This document shows positions 18,098 to 28,377 of a stretch of DNA of 64,000 nt, piece after piece. The position numbers and the translations under genes are program-made. How positions within the stretch are numbered: position 1 is the first letter of the stretch; each line of letters starts with the position of its first letter. This DNA comes from JAJXWB01 sp037044955 (lineage in GTDB: Bacteria; Pseudomonadota; Alphaproteobacteria; Rhizobiales; Beijerinckiaceae). The notes below the pieces were generated by a model. The model had not been told where the DNA came from, did not search any database, and saw only the letters and a list, made by a program, of their open reading frames with translations. The stretch is taken from positions 186,001 to 250,000 of the forward strand of contig JBAOHX010000002.1 of the NCBI GenBank assembly GCA_037044955.1, given 5' to 3'.

Positions 18098-20638
18098 GCG
18101 AGACCTCTGGGCGTTTCGGCGCGCACGGCGTTCGACCCCTGCAGGAAGTAGCGCGCCTCGATCGCGGCGGCGAGCGACATCAGGTTCTGCTCGAAACCCA
18201 GGATTCTCGTGTTGTCGAGCTTCGCGGCTTCCGCGCCCGAGAGTTCGGCGTCCAGCATGCGCACGATGCGCTGCGGCGCCTCGAGCATGCCGTCGTGGCG
18301 CAGCGTCGGCAGGCCGGCGAGATGCTCGTTGATGCGCTGGACCTGGAAGGCGACGGAGCGCGGATTGTTGGGGTCGAGCAGCGCCATGTCGCGCACCGGC
18401 GCCAGCGCGACGCCGACGAGATAGCGCGAGCGATAGGTGATCTGCGAGTCGATGAGGTCGAGCATGACGTCGAGGTTCTCGGCCGTCGCGTCGCGGTCGG
18501 CGAACATGCGCGCAAGGCCGCAGGTCGAGATGCCGCGCTCGACGCGCCGGCCGATGTCGAGGAAGGACCAGCCGGCGACGCGGTTGAAATTCTCCTGAAT
18601 GAGGCCTGACAGCGCGGACAGCGCATGCAGCGCGCCTTCGGCGCGGTCGATCAGCTCGGCCTCGGGCAGCGGCGTCGTCGGCAGCGGTACGACGAGGCGA
18701 TGCTCGAGTTCGCCGAGGATCTGCCAGATATCCTGCGACAGGCGCTCACGAATGATCGAAGCCGCATGGCGCGCGGCGCGCGCGAGCGCGGCGCCGGAGC
18801 CGATGTAGCTCGTATCGTGCAAGGCCGCCGCGGCGATCTCGGCCGGCGGCCTGGCGACCGGAGCTCTCGGCTCGTCTTCCGCGCGTCGCGGCGCCAGCAG
18901 GCTCTGCAGGCGGACGCGCGCGCTCGAGCCGCCGTCCGGCGCGCTCTCCGTCACGCGGTTGCAATAGCAGCGCACGAGGCGCAGCGTCGCTTCCGCGCGC
19001 TCGAGATAGCGGCCGAACCAGAAGAGATTGTCGGCGGCGCGGCTCGGCAGATTGCCGAGCTGGCGCACGATGCGCACATTGTCGCCGGTCGGCAGCAGCG
19101 TCGTCTGCTCGACCGGCCTGTCCTCGATCACCCAGACGTCGGCAGACGTCACGCCTTCGCCCATCGACAGCGCGCGGGCGTCGATATTGTCTGACATGCG
19201 GCAGAAGCCGCCGGGCATGACGCGCCAGCCGTCCGGCGTCGCCGCGGCGTAAACGCGCAAGGTGAAGGGGCGCGGCGTAATCGCGCCGTCGATCCATGCG
19301 GGCGTCGTCGACAGGCGCACGATCTCCTGCCCGACATAATCGACGCCGCGCCGCTCGATGGCGCGGCGCAAGCGTTCGCGCGCGCCCTTGTCGATCTCGG
19401 AGGAGGTGGCGGCGCGACCGTTCTCGAGCCCCGGCGGATTGTCGATGAAGGCGCCCGAGATCGCCTTGTTGTCGAAATCGTCGAGCACGTGTTTCGCGCG
19501 CGTTCGGATCGCCGCACCACCATGTCGCGATATGCGGGAGAATGAGGTCCTCGCCCATCAGCTTGCGCGACATCGCCTGGAGATAGCCGAGCAGCGCGCG
19601 GGATTCGACGAGGCCGGCGCCCGGCATATTGGCGACGACGACTTCGCCCGCGCGGATCGATTCCATCAGGCCGGGCACGCCGAGCTGCGAGGCGGCGTTG
19701 AGTTCGAGCGGATCGCACCAGTCGGCGTCGATGCGGCGCAGAAGCGCGTCGGCGCGCTTGAGGCCGGCGATGGTGCGCACATGCACCTTGTCGTCGCGCA
19801 CGACGAGGTCGCCGCCTTCGACCAGCAGGAAGCCGAGATAGCGCGCGAGATAGGCCTGCTCGTAATAGGTCTGGCTGTAGGGGCCGGGCGTGAGCAGGCA
19901 GATGCGCGGCTCGCTGCGGTCCGCCGCCTTCACCAGCCCTGCGCGAAACTCGCGGAAGAAGCCGGCGAGGCGGTCGACGTTGAGGTCGCGATAGAGATTG
20001 GCGAAGACGCGGCTGAAGACGAGGCGGTTTTCCAGCGCGTGGCCTGCGCCCGAAGGCGCCTGCGCGCGATCGCCCAGCACCCACCAGCGCCCGTCCGGGC
20101 CGCGCCCGATGTCGGCGGCGTAGAAGCGCAGCCAGCGACCGCCGGCGGGCCTGACGCCATGCAGCGGGCGGATGAAATCGGGCGAGCCGAGTATGGCGGA
20201 GGAGGGCAGGACGCCGTCGGAGACGAGTCTGCCTTCGCCGTAGATGTCAGTGAGCGCGCGGTCCCACAATTCGGCGCGCTGCGCGATGCCGCGCTCCAGA
20301 TTCGCCCATTCGGCGCCGTCGATCAGCAGCGGCAGGCGACCCAATGGCCAAGAGCGCTCGCTCGTTTCGCCATAGACGCGATAGGACATGCCGGTCTCGC
20401 GGATCAGGCGATCGGCGGTTGCGAATCTCTGCCCGAGATCCTTCTGGCTGTAGCGGGCGAGCGCGATGAAGAATTTCACCCAGTGCTGGCGCGCGACGCC
20501 GTCCGGCTCCATGAATTCGTCGGGCACGCCGTCGATCGGGTGATAACCGGCGATCCAGTTCTCGATCTGGCGCGCGACGGACGCCTTGCCGCCGCGGCTC
20601 TCGGCGCGGCGCAGGCCTTCCTTGAGGCGGTCGGTCAC
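18094..20638 (-). CDS. Fused circularly permuted ATP-grasp / alpha-E domain protein (one-base frameshift near 19500-19510)
   Basis: The N-terminal part (GTG at 20638, MTDRLKEGLRRAESRGGKAS) is a circularly permuted type 2 ATP-grasp protein: YRVYGETSERSWPLGRLPLL, RICLLTPGPYSQTYYEQAYL, VANMPGAGLVESRALLGYLQ and LPHIATWWCGDPNAR. The frame then breaks in a GCGCGCG run (19500-19510) and continues as KHVLDDFDNKAISGAF into the end of that domain and the helical alpha-E domain (RAADNLFWFGRYLERAEATL, ILGELEHRL, RVERGISTC). The total is about 847 residues. In many bacteria the two parts are separate genes, so this is a fusion. GTGA overlap with the transglutaminase gene shows they work together. Confidence 0.85.
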
Positions 20639-20737
20639 GGCAGCGGCTCCGCGCGGTCGAACGGGCGATGTCGCGGCAAGTCTGGCGCTCCGGTCCGGTA
20701 CAGGAAGGGGCGAATATAGCCGGAACGCCCGCGGTGT

Positions 20738-21298
20738 CTAACCTTTGGGCGCGAGCGCGCCGTCCGGCGTCCTGTTGAGGCCGACCGCCGCGTCCTCGAT
20801 GTCGACGTCGAAGGTTTCGAGGAAGCGCGAGACCATCATGTAATAGCCGACGGTCAGCGTCAGCTCCTGCATTTCCTTGTGCGAAAACCTTTTGGCGAGC
20901 GGCGCGAACGTGGCGTCGGAGGCGCGCACGTTCTTCACCACGTCGTCGGTGAAGCGCATGATCTCCTTCTCGACCTCGGAGAAGGCGGCGGCCTCCGGCC
21001 CTTCGTGGATCGCGGCGATCTTGGCCTCGCTCATGCCGAGCTGCCGGCCGATGCGCTCGTGCTGATGGACCTCGTATGTCGCCTTGGACAGCACGCCGAC
21101 GCGGATGATGGCGATCTCGCGCAGGACCGGATCGAGCTTGGTGAAATAGAGAAGCTGGGAGCCCAGCCGGTTGAAGCCGTCGACCAGTTCGCCGGAATGG
21201 CCGAGCATGCGGAAGATGTTCAGCTTCGGCAGCTTCTCATAGGCCTTTTTCGCGCGGCCTTCGGCCTTGTCGATGTCGAAATAGGGGATGCGGGCCAT
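20738..21298 (-). CDS. Carboxymuconolactone decarboxylase family protein
   Basis: The 186-residue protein (start MARIPYFDIDKAEGRAKKAY) shows the all-helical CMD/AhpD-like fold: NIFRMLGHSGELVDGFNRLG, LDPVLREIAIIRVGVLSKAT and YEVHQHERIGRQLGMSEAKI, then FTDDVVKNVRASDATF and QELTLTVGYYMMVSRFLETF. The redox CxxC of true AhpD is absent; the Glu-His pair (YEVHQHE) is the usual feature of this subgroup. It may handle a cyclic acid or have a peroxide-related role, but no specific substrate is evident. It is separated by 100 bases from the ATP-grasp gene upstream of it in the sequence and transcribed in the same direction. Confidence 0.8.
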   Translation of the reverse strand: MARIPYFDIDKAEGRAKKAYEKLPKLNIFRMLGHSGELVDGFNRLGSQLLYFTKLDPVLREIAIIRVGVLSKATYEVHQHERIGRQLGMSEAKIAAIHEGPEAAAFSEVEKEIMRFTDDVVKNVRASDATFAPLAKRFSHKEMQELTLTVGYYMMVSRFLETFDVDIEDAAVGLNRTPDGALAPKG

Positions 21299-21338
21299 GA
21301 GATCCTCGACTGGCTGAGAGGCGAGCCGCAATCAGAAT

Positions 21339-21423
21339 GTCATTCCCGCGAAATCGGGAAAACAGTCGTGCAGCGTGTTGTTCTGGATTCCCGATCAGGC
21401 CTTCGGCCTGTCGGGAATGACAC
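21339..21423. repeat. Paired inverted REP-like palindromes
   Basis: The left unit starts GTCATTCCCGCGAAATCGGG (21339 onwards). The right unit, inverted, holds GATTCCCGATCAGGCC and GGCCTGTCGGGAATGAC with a TTC loop and ends at 21423, ten bases before the korB stop codon. The outer bases match the other pairs in the window, while the stems differ. Confidence 0.7.
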
Positions 21424-21433
21424 GCGGCGCAAA

Positions 21434-22489
21434 CTACCGCAGCGATGCGTTGATCTTGGCCAGCGCGGCCGAGCCCGGCACGAGATCGGCGTCGGTCAGT
21501 TCATTGAGCGGGCGGTCGACCGTGTTGAGGCGGTCGTGCATGTCGCCGGGATCGTCCTCGAGATAGACGAGGCCGGTCGGGATTTCGCCGGCGACATCGT
21601 GCGTCATGAGGTAATTGATCGCCGCCACGCGGTCGTGCACGTCGTAGTCGGCGTTGATCTTGCGCAGCAGGATCGAGGCGCCGTCGTGCAGCTTTACCCT
21701 CTGCGTCTGGCCCGGCTCGTAATCCGCCGTGATCGGCGCGCGCTCGGAGATGAAGTCGAGCGAATTCACCGCCTCGTTGTGCGCGCGCACGTAGTCGAAG
21801 CTCTTGGTCGAGCCTTCGTGATTGTTGAAGGCGACGCAGGGCGAGATGCAGTCGATGAAGGCCGGGCCCTTGTGGTCGATGGCGGCCTTGATGAGCGGCA
21901 CGAGCTGCTTCTTGTCGCCCGAGAAGGAGCGGCCGACGAAGGTCGCGCCGAGCTGGATCGCCATGGTGACGAGATCGATGGGATCGTCGGCGTTGACCGC
22001 GCCCTTCTTCAGCTTGGCGCCCTTGTCGGATGTCGCGGAGAACTGGCCCTTGGTGAGGCCGTACACGCCGTTGTTGGCGACGATATAGACCATGTTGACG
22101 CCGCGACGGATCGAATGCGCGAACTGGCCGAAACCGATGGAGGCCGAATCGCCGTCGCCTGACACGCCGAGATAGATCAGGTCCTTGTTGGCGAGATTGG
22201 CGCCCGTGAGCACCGAGGGCATGCGGCCGTGCACGGAATTGAAGCCGTGCGCGTTGCCGAGAAAATACGTCGGCGTCTTCGACGAGCAGCCGATGCCTGA
22301 GAGCTTGGCGATGCGATGCGGCGGCAGGTCGAGCTCGAAGCAGGCGTGCATGATCGCCGACGAAATCGAATCGTGGCCGCAGCCCGCGCAGAGCGTCGAG
22401 ATCGAGCCTTCGTAATCGCGATGGGTGAGGCCGAGCGCGTTCTTCTCGATCGCGGGATGGCGGAACTTCGGCTTGGGAAGATAAGTCAC
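21434..22489 (-). CDS. korB: 2-oxoacid:ferredoxin oxidoreductase beta subunit (KorB)
   Basis: This 351-residue subunit starts with GTG at 22489, overlapping the korA stop as GTGA (MTYLPKPKFRHPAIEKNALG). It has the iron-sulfur cysteines CAGCGHDS (Cys34, Cys37) and the thiamine diphosphate site: GIGCSSKTPTYF, GRMPSVLTGANLANKD, SGDGDSASIGFGQFAHSIRR and NNGVYGLTKGQ. The C-terminal PCVAFNNHEGSTKSF is typical of KorB/PorB. With KorA it oxidatively decarboxylates 2-oxoglutarate or a similar 2-oxoacid, giving acyl-CoA, CO2 and reduced ferredoxin, or the reverse. It is the last gene of the operon. Confidence 0.92.
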   Translation of the reverse strand: MTYLPKPKFRHPAIEKNALGLTHRDYEGSISTLCAGCGHDSISSAIMHACFELDLPPHRIAKLSGIGCSSKTPTYFLGNAHGFNSVHGRMPSVLTGANLANKDLIYLGVSGDGDSASIGFGQFAHSIRRGVNMVYIVANNGVYGLTKGQFSATSDKGAKLKKGAVNADDPIDLVTMAIQLGATFVGRSFSGDKKQLVPLIKAAIDHKGPAFIDCISPCVAFNNHEGSTKSFDYVRAHNEAVNSLDFISERAPITADYEPGQTQRVKLHDGASILLRKINADYDVHDRVAAINYLMTHDVAGEIPTGLVYLEDDPGDMHDRLNTVDRPLNELTDADLVPGSAALAKINASLR

Positions 22490-24337
22490 GACAGAGCCCC
22501 TTCCTTCGCGGTCGCGGCAGGCTTTTCGAGTTCGAATCTGGCGACGAGATCGGCGATGGCGCGCGCGATGTAGCGCGCGGTGACGGGCGAGCCGTCGTAG
22601 TGCAGGACAGGCACGAGCCGGTCCGGCGAAGCGCCGTTTTCGGTCATCAGCAGCGTGCGCAATTGCGCGTCGCGGTTCTGCTCGACGACGAAGACCTTCT
22701 CGTGACTGGCGATGAACTCGTCGACCTCGCGCGAGAAGGGGAAACCGCGCAGGCGCATGACGTCGATCCTGACGCCCTGCTTGCGCAGCATGTCGATGCC
22801 CTCGTCCATCGGGGCCGCCGTCGAGCCGTAGTGCAGCACGCCGAAGCGCGCGCCGCCCTCGCTGCTGTCGAGCATGGGCGCGGGCACGTAATTCTTCGCG
22901 GTCTCGAACTTGCGCAGCAGGCGCTGCATGTTCTCGATGTATGGCCCGCCCTCTTCCGTGTAGCGGGCGTAGGCGTCGCGCGTCGTGCCGCGCGTGAAGA
23001 ACGAGCCGCGCGAGGGATGCGTGCCGGGATAGGTGCGGAAGGGAATGCCGTCGCCGTCGACGTCGAGATAGCGGCCGAAATCGCGATGCGTGTCGAGATC
23101 GGCGCGCGTCATCACCTTGCCTCGGTCGAGCTTGCGGTTGTCGTCCCACTCGAAGGGCTTGGTCAGATGCGAGTTCATGCCGATCTCGAGATCGAGCATG
23201 ACGAACACCGGCGTCTGCAGGCGGTCGGCGAGATCGAAGGCGAGCGCGCCGAATTCGAAGGCTTCGCCGGGATCGCGCGGGAACAGCAGGACATGCTTGG
23301 TGTCGCCGTGCGAGGCGTAGGCGCAGGCGAGCACGTCCGATTGCTGGGTGCGGGTCGGCATGCCGGTCGAAGGGCCGCCGCGCTGCACGTTGAACAGCAC
23401 GGCCGGGATTTCGGCGAAATAGGCGAGGCCCAAAAATTCCTGCATCAGCGAAATGCCGGGACCCGACGTCGCGGTGAAGGCGCGCGAGCCGTTCCAGCCG
23501 GCGCCGATCACGACGCCGATGGAGGCGAGTTCGTCCTCGCATTGCACGATGGCGACCTTGTTCTTGCCGGTCTCCGGATCGACGCGCAGCCGCTTGCTGT
23601 ACGAGGTGAAGGCTTCGGCGAGCGACGTCGAAGGCGTCAGCGGATACCAGGCGCACACGGTGGCGCCGCCGTAGACGGCGCCGAGACCGGCTGCGGCATT
23701 GCCCTCGACATAGATGCGATCGCCGACGCCGTCCGCCTTCTTCACGCGCAAGCCGATCGGGCACTTGAGGTTCGACAGCGCCCAGTCGCGACCGATCTTC
23801 AGCGCATTGAGATTGGCGTCGATCAGCTTCTGCTTGCCCTTGAATTGCTCCGCCAGCAGCGTCTCGATGACGTCGACGTCCATGTCGAGCACGGCGGAAA
23901 GCGCGCCGAGCGCCATGATGTTCTTCATCAACTGGCGCTGGCGGCTGTCGGTGTACTCGCGGTTGCAGATCTCGGTCAGCGGCACGCCGATGACGGTGAG
24001 GTCCTCGCGGAATTTCGACGCCGGGATCGGGCGCGAGCAATCGTAGAAGAGATAGCCGCCCTGTTCGATCGAGGCGACGTCCTTGTCCCAGGTCTGCGGG
24101 TTCATCGCGATCATGAAATCCGTGCCGCCGCGCGCGCCGAGCCAGCCCTGCTCGCAGACGCGCACCTCGAACCAGGTGGGCAGGCCCTGGATGTTGGACG
24201 GGAAGATGTTGCGGGTCGCCACCGGCACGCCCATGCGCATGACGGCGCGGGCGAACAGCGAGGTTGGCGGAGGCCGAGCCGGAGCCGTTGACGTTGGCGA
24301 ACCGGACGACGAAATCGTTGACGCTTTCGATCGGCAT
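22486..24337 (-). CDS. korA: 2-oxoacid:ferredoxin oxidoreductase fused gamma-alpha subunit (KorA; one-base frameshift near 24262)
   Basis: The gene starts at 24337 (MPIESVNDFVVRFANVNGSG) with a TAATG overlap to the upstream gene. After GSGSASAN one extra base (near 24262) must be removed to continue into SLFARAVMRMGVPVATRNIF. About 616 residues result. The N-terminal gamma domain (WFEVRVCEQGWLGARGGTDF, NPQTWDKDVASI) is fused to the alpha chain (GNAAAGLGAVYGGATVCAWY, PLTPSTSLAEAF, ATSGPGISLMQEFLGLA, VQRGGPSTGMPTRTQQSD). The YPLTPSTS and GGPSTGMPT motifs mark the KorA group. It pairs with KorB, which holds the cofactor. Confidence 0.92.
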
Positions 24338-26114
24338 TACGCCCCCGCTCGCGGAAGTTGCACGGAGAATTTCTGCATGTCCCAGGCGCCGGTCGGGCAG
24401 CGCTCGGCGCACATGCCGCAATGGAGGCAGACGTCCTCGTCCTTCACCATCACGCGCTTGGTCTTGAGCTGCGCCGGACACGTAGAGGTCCTGCGTGAGG
24501 TTCGGCGCCGGCGCGCTGAGGCGCTTGCGCAGGTCGCCTTCCGGCCCGTCGTCGGTGAAGGTGATGCAATCCATCGGGCAGATGTCGACGCAGGCGTCGC
24601 ATTCGATGCACAGCGGCGTCGTGAAGATCGTGTCGACGTCGCAGTTGAGGCAGCGATGCGCTTCGGCGAGCGCGCGCGCCGTATCGAAGCCGAGTTCGAC
24701 TTCCACGCGAATGTCGGTCAGCGCCACGGCATTGTCGCGCAGCGGCACCTTCAGGCGGCGCTGCAACGAAATGTCGTTGTCGTAGGACCATTCGTGAATG
24801 CCCATCTTCTGGCTGACGAAATCGCCCTTGGCCGGCGGCTGCGCGTTCACGTCGCGGCCCCTGGCAGAGCGCGTCGATCGAGAAGGCCGCGCCGTGGCCG
24901 TGCGCCACCGCCCAGATGATGTTCTTCGGGCCGAAGGCCGCGTCGCCGCCGAAGAAGACGTTCGGGAATGGTCGAGCGATAGGTGACGGGATCGACGACC
25001 GGCATGCCCCACTTGTCGAATTCGAGGCCGATGTCGCGCTCGATCCAGGGGAAGGCGTTCTCCTGGCCGACGGCGACGAGCACCTCGTCGCATTCGATCA
25101 GCGTGTCCGGCTCGCCGGTCGGCACGAGCGAGCGGCGGCCCTTGGCGTCGTATTCGGCGCGCACCTTCTCGAACACCATGCCGGTCAGGCGGCCGTCGAA
25201 TTGTGCTTCACTTCCTTCGGCACGAGGAAGTTGAGGATCGGGATGCCCTCGTGCATCGCGTCCTCCTTCTCCCACGGCGAGGCCTTCATTTCCTCGAAGC
25301 CCGAGCGCACGACCACCTTCACGTCCTCGCCGCCGAGACGGCGGGCGGAGCGGCAGCAGTCCATGGCGGTATTGCCGCCGCCGAGCACGATCACGCGCTT
25401 GGCGATCTTCTTGACGTGACCGAAAGCGACGTTGGCGAGCCAGTCGATGCCGATGTGGATATGCGCGGCGGCCTCCGCGCGGCCGGGCACGTCGAGATCG
25501 CGGCCGCGCGGCGCGCCGGTGCCGACGAAGATGGCGTCGTAGCCTTCGTCGATCACGCCCTTGAGGCTGTCGATGCGCGTCCCGTGCCTGAAGTTGACGC
25601 CGAGGTCGAGCACGTAGCCCATCTCCTCGTCGATCACGCTTTCGGGCAGGCGGAATCGCGGGATCTGCGTGCGCATGAAGCCGCCGGCCTTCGGCTCGGA
25701 ATCGAACACCGTGACGTCGTAGCCGAGGGGGCTGAGATCGCGCGCGACGGTGAGCGAGGCGGGGCCGGCGCCGATGCAGGCGATGCGCTTGCCGTTCTTC
25801 TTTTCAGCGCGCGCGGGCATGCGCTCGCGAACGTCGTCCTTGAAGTCGGCGGCGACGCGCTTGAGACGGCAGATCGCGACGGGCTCTTCCTCGACGCGGC
25901 CGCGACGGCAGGCGGGCTCGCAGGGGCGGTCGCAGGTGCGGCCGAGAATGCCGGGGAAGACATTGGATTGCCAATTGATCATATAGGCGTCGCTGTAGCG
26001 GCCTGCGGCGATCAATCGGATGTATTCCGGGACGGGTGTGTGGGCGGGACACGCCCATTGGCAATCGACGACCTTGTGGAAATAGTCAGCCGGCGCGACT
26101 TGATCTGATCTCAC
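24337..26114 (-). CDS. GltD-like FAD oxidoreductase with ferredoxin domains, partner of KorAB (four frameshifts)
   Basis: A GTG at 26114 with AGGGAGG five bases before it starts MRSDQVAPADYFHKVVDCQW. The N-terminal cysteine domain (CQWACPAH, CDRPCEPACRRG) and FAD/NAD(P) folds (CIGAGPASLTVARDL, VIVLGGGNTAMDCCRSARRL) match glutamate-synthase small chain-like proteins. The C-terminal part carries 4Fe-4S motifs CIECDACVDICPMDC and CLHCGMCAERCPTGAW. Continuity needs corrections near 25200 (one base missing), 24965, 24865 and 24478 (one extra each). About 592 residues result. It overlaps korA as TAATG, so it most likely moves electrons between KorAB and NAD(P)H or a quinone. Confidence 0.82.
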
Positions 26115-26404
26115 GCATCCTCCCTGGCGCAGGTCCTTGCGCCACATCCGCGACTGCATTCGGAGCGAATTCGCGGGGCGTCCTCTGAATGGAGAAATGG
26201 GCTGGATTGCGTCCATTCGTCAAGACAATGGCCGCAAATCGCTGGGATTGCCGGCTTCAACCTTCGGTGAGAAGGTTAAATGACTCGAAACGGAGCCTTT
26301 GCCGCGCTGCGGCGCCGAAAGCCGCGATTTGGCCAAGGGCGGCCAGTTGCGCTATTGAAGGGTCGATTGTGCATCGCAATAGCCGATGGCGCAGAGATTT
26401 CCGC

Positions 26405-28375
26405 ATGAATGTGAATGTCCCGCCGCACGCCGCGGCCCCGGTCAATGTCGCTGATCCCGACGCCGCCAGCCTGGACGGCGCGATCGCGCGCGCGACGGCG
26501 GCGCTGCACGAGCGTCGCCGCGACGACGGGCATTGGTGTTTCGAGCTCGAGGCCGACGCCACGATCCCGGCCGAATATGTGCTGATGCGCCATTTCCGCG
26601 GCGAGCCTGTGGACGCCGAGCTCGAGGGCAAGATCGCCGCCTATCTGCGCCGCATCCAGGGCGAGCATGGCGGCTGGCCGCTGTTCCACCAGGGCGCGTT
26701 CGACATGAGCGCGAGCGTGAAAGCCTATTTCGCGCTGAAGATGATCGGCGACGATATCGAGGCGCCGCACATGAGGCGGGCGCGCGACGCCATGCTTTCG
26801 CGCGGCGGGGCGGCGAAGAGCAACGTGTTCACGCGCATCCTGCTCGCGCTCTACCGGCAGATGCCGTGGTCCGGCGTGCCGGTCGTTCCCGTCGAGGTCA
26901 TGCTGCTGCCGCGCTGGTTCCCGTTTCACCTCGACAAGGTGAGCTATTGGGCGCGCACGGTCATGGTTCCGCTCATGGTCTTGACGGCGCTGCGGCCGGC
27001 GCCGGTCAATGCGAAGAAGATCGGCGTCGCCGAACTTTTCGTCGTCCCGCCGGAGCAGGTGAAAAGCTGGCCGGGCGGCGCGCACCAGAAGGAGCCGTGG
27101 ACGACGCTGTTCGGCTGGCTCGACAGGCTCCTGCACGTCGCCGAGCCCTATTTCCCCGCCGCCACGCGCAAGCGCGCCATCGCGAAGGCCGAGGCCTTCA
27201 CGCTGGAGCGTCTCAACGGCGTCGACGGGCTCGGCGCGATCTTCCCGGCCATGGTCAACAGCCTGCTGATGTTCGACGCGCTGGGCTACGGCGCCGACAA
27301 TGCGCATGTGAAGGTCGCGCGGGAATCGATCGAGCGGCTGCTCGTCGTCAAGGACGACGAGGCCTATTGCCAGCCCTGCGTCTCGCCGGTGTGGGACACG
27401 GCGCTGGTCGCGCATGCGCTGCTCGAAGCCGGCGATCCGCAATCGCAGGCGCGCGCCCGCGAGGCGCTCGAATGGTTGAAGCCGCTGCAGGTGCTCGACG
27501 TGAAGGGCGACTGGGCCGTGCGCCGGCCGGATGTCAGGCCGGGCGGGTGGGCCTTCCAATACGCCAACGCGCATTATCCCGACGTGGACGATACGGCGGT
27601 CGTCGTGATGGCGATGAACCGCGCGGGCGGCGACTACGACCACGCCATCTCGCGCGCGCGGGAATGGATCGAGGGGTTGCAGAGCAAGGACGGCGGCTGG
27701 GGCGCGTTCGACGCCGACAACGCCTACCACTATCTCAACAACATCCCCTTCGCCGATCACGGCGCGCTGCTCGATCCGCCGACGGCGGACGTGTCGGCGC
27801 GCTGCATCTCCATGCTGGCGCAGCTCGGCGCGACGCGCGACAACAGCACGGTCTTTGCACGCGGCGTGGATTATCTCCTCGAGGAGCAGGAGAAGGACGG
27901 CTCGTGGTACGGGCGCTGGGGCATGAACTACGTCTACGGCACGTGGTCGACGCTGTGCGCGCTGAACGCGGCGGGCGTGCCGGCTGACGACGCAGCGATG
28001 CGCAAGGCGGTCGCCTGGCTCGTCTCGATCCAGAACGAGGACGGCGGCTGGGGCGAGGACGGGGAGAGCTACAAGCTCGACTATCGCGGCTATGAAAAGG
28101 CGCCTTCGACCGCCTCGCAGACCGCCTGGGCGCTGCTCGGGCTGATGGCGGCCGGCGAGCGCGACCATCCGGCTGTTTCACGCGGCATTTCCTATCTGAC
28201 GGCCAATCAGGCCGCCGACGGCTTCTGGGACGAGGAGCTTTATACCGCCACCGGATTCCCCCGCGTCTTCTACCTGCGCTACCACGGCTATTCGAAATTC
28301 TTCCCGCTGTGGGCGCTCGCCCGCTATCGCAACCTGTCGGCCAGCAACAGCCGATCCGTCGCCTACGGGATGTGA
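26405..28375 (+). CDS. shc: Squalene-hopene cyclase
   Basis: The 656-residue enzyme starts MNVNVPPHAAAPVNVADPDA. It carries the cyclase acid motif DVDD (residues 393-396) in YPDVDDTAVV and repeated QW-type motifs (DGHWCFELEADATIPAEYVL, GGWPLFHQG, DGGWGAFD, DGSWYGRWGMNY, DGGWGEDGESY). It turns squalene into hopene and diplopterol at the membrane, the central step of hopanoid synthesis. hpnG begins three bases after its stop. The 290 bases before it are shared with the divergent flavoprotein gene and hold two small hairpins (26259-26277 and 26351-26383). Squalene genes (hpnCDE) are not in the window. Confidence 0.97.
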   Translation: MNVNVPPHAAAPVNVADPDAASLDGAIARATAALHERRRDDGHWCFELEADATIPAEYVLMRHFRGEPVDAELEGKIAAYLRRIQGEHGGWPLFHQGAFDMSASVKAYFALKMIGDDIEAPHMRRARDAMLSRGGAAKSNVFTRILLALYRQMPWSGVPVVPVEVMLLPRWFPFHLDKVSYWARTVMVPLMVLTALRPAPVNAKKIGVAELFVVPPEQVKSWPGGAHQKEPWTTLFGWLDRLLHVAEPYFPAATRKRAIAKAEAFTLERLNGVDGLGAIFPAMVNSLLMFDALGYGADNAHVKVARESIERLLVVKDDEAYCQPCVSPVWDTALVAHALLEAGDPQSQARAREALEWLKPLQVLDVKGDWAVRRPDVRPGGWAFQYANAHYPDVDDTAVVVMAMNRAGGDYDHAISRAREWIEGLQSKDGGWGAFDADNAYHYLNNIPFADHGALLDPPTADVSARCISMLAQLGATRDNSTVFARGVDYLLEEQEKDGSWYGRWGMNYVYGTWSTLCALNAAGVPADDAAMRKAVAWLVSIQNEDGGWGEDGESYKLDYRGYEKAPSTASQTAWALLGLMAAGERDHPAVSRGISYLTANQAADGFWDEELYTATGFPRVFYLRYHGYSKFFPLWALARYRNLSASNSRSVAYGM

Positions 28376-28377
28376 GC

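Noticed and set aside
11147..26114. Programmed frameshifting as the explanation for the broken genes
   Set aside because: No slippery heptamers with downstream structures were seen at the positions, the breaks fall inside conserved domains of unrelated genes, and almost all need removal of one base in short GC runs. Sequence error is simpler.
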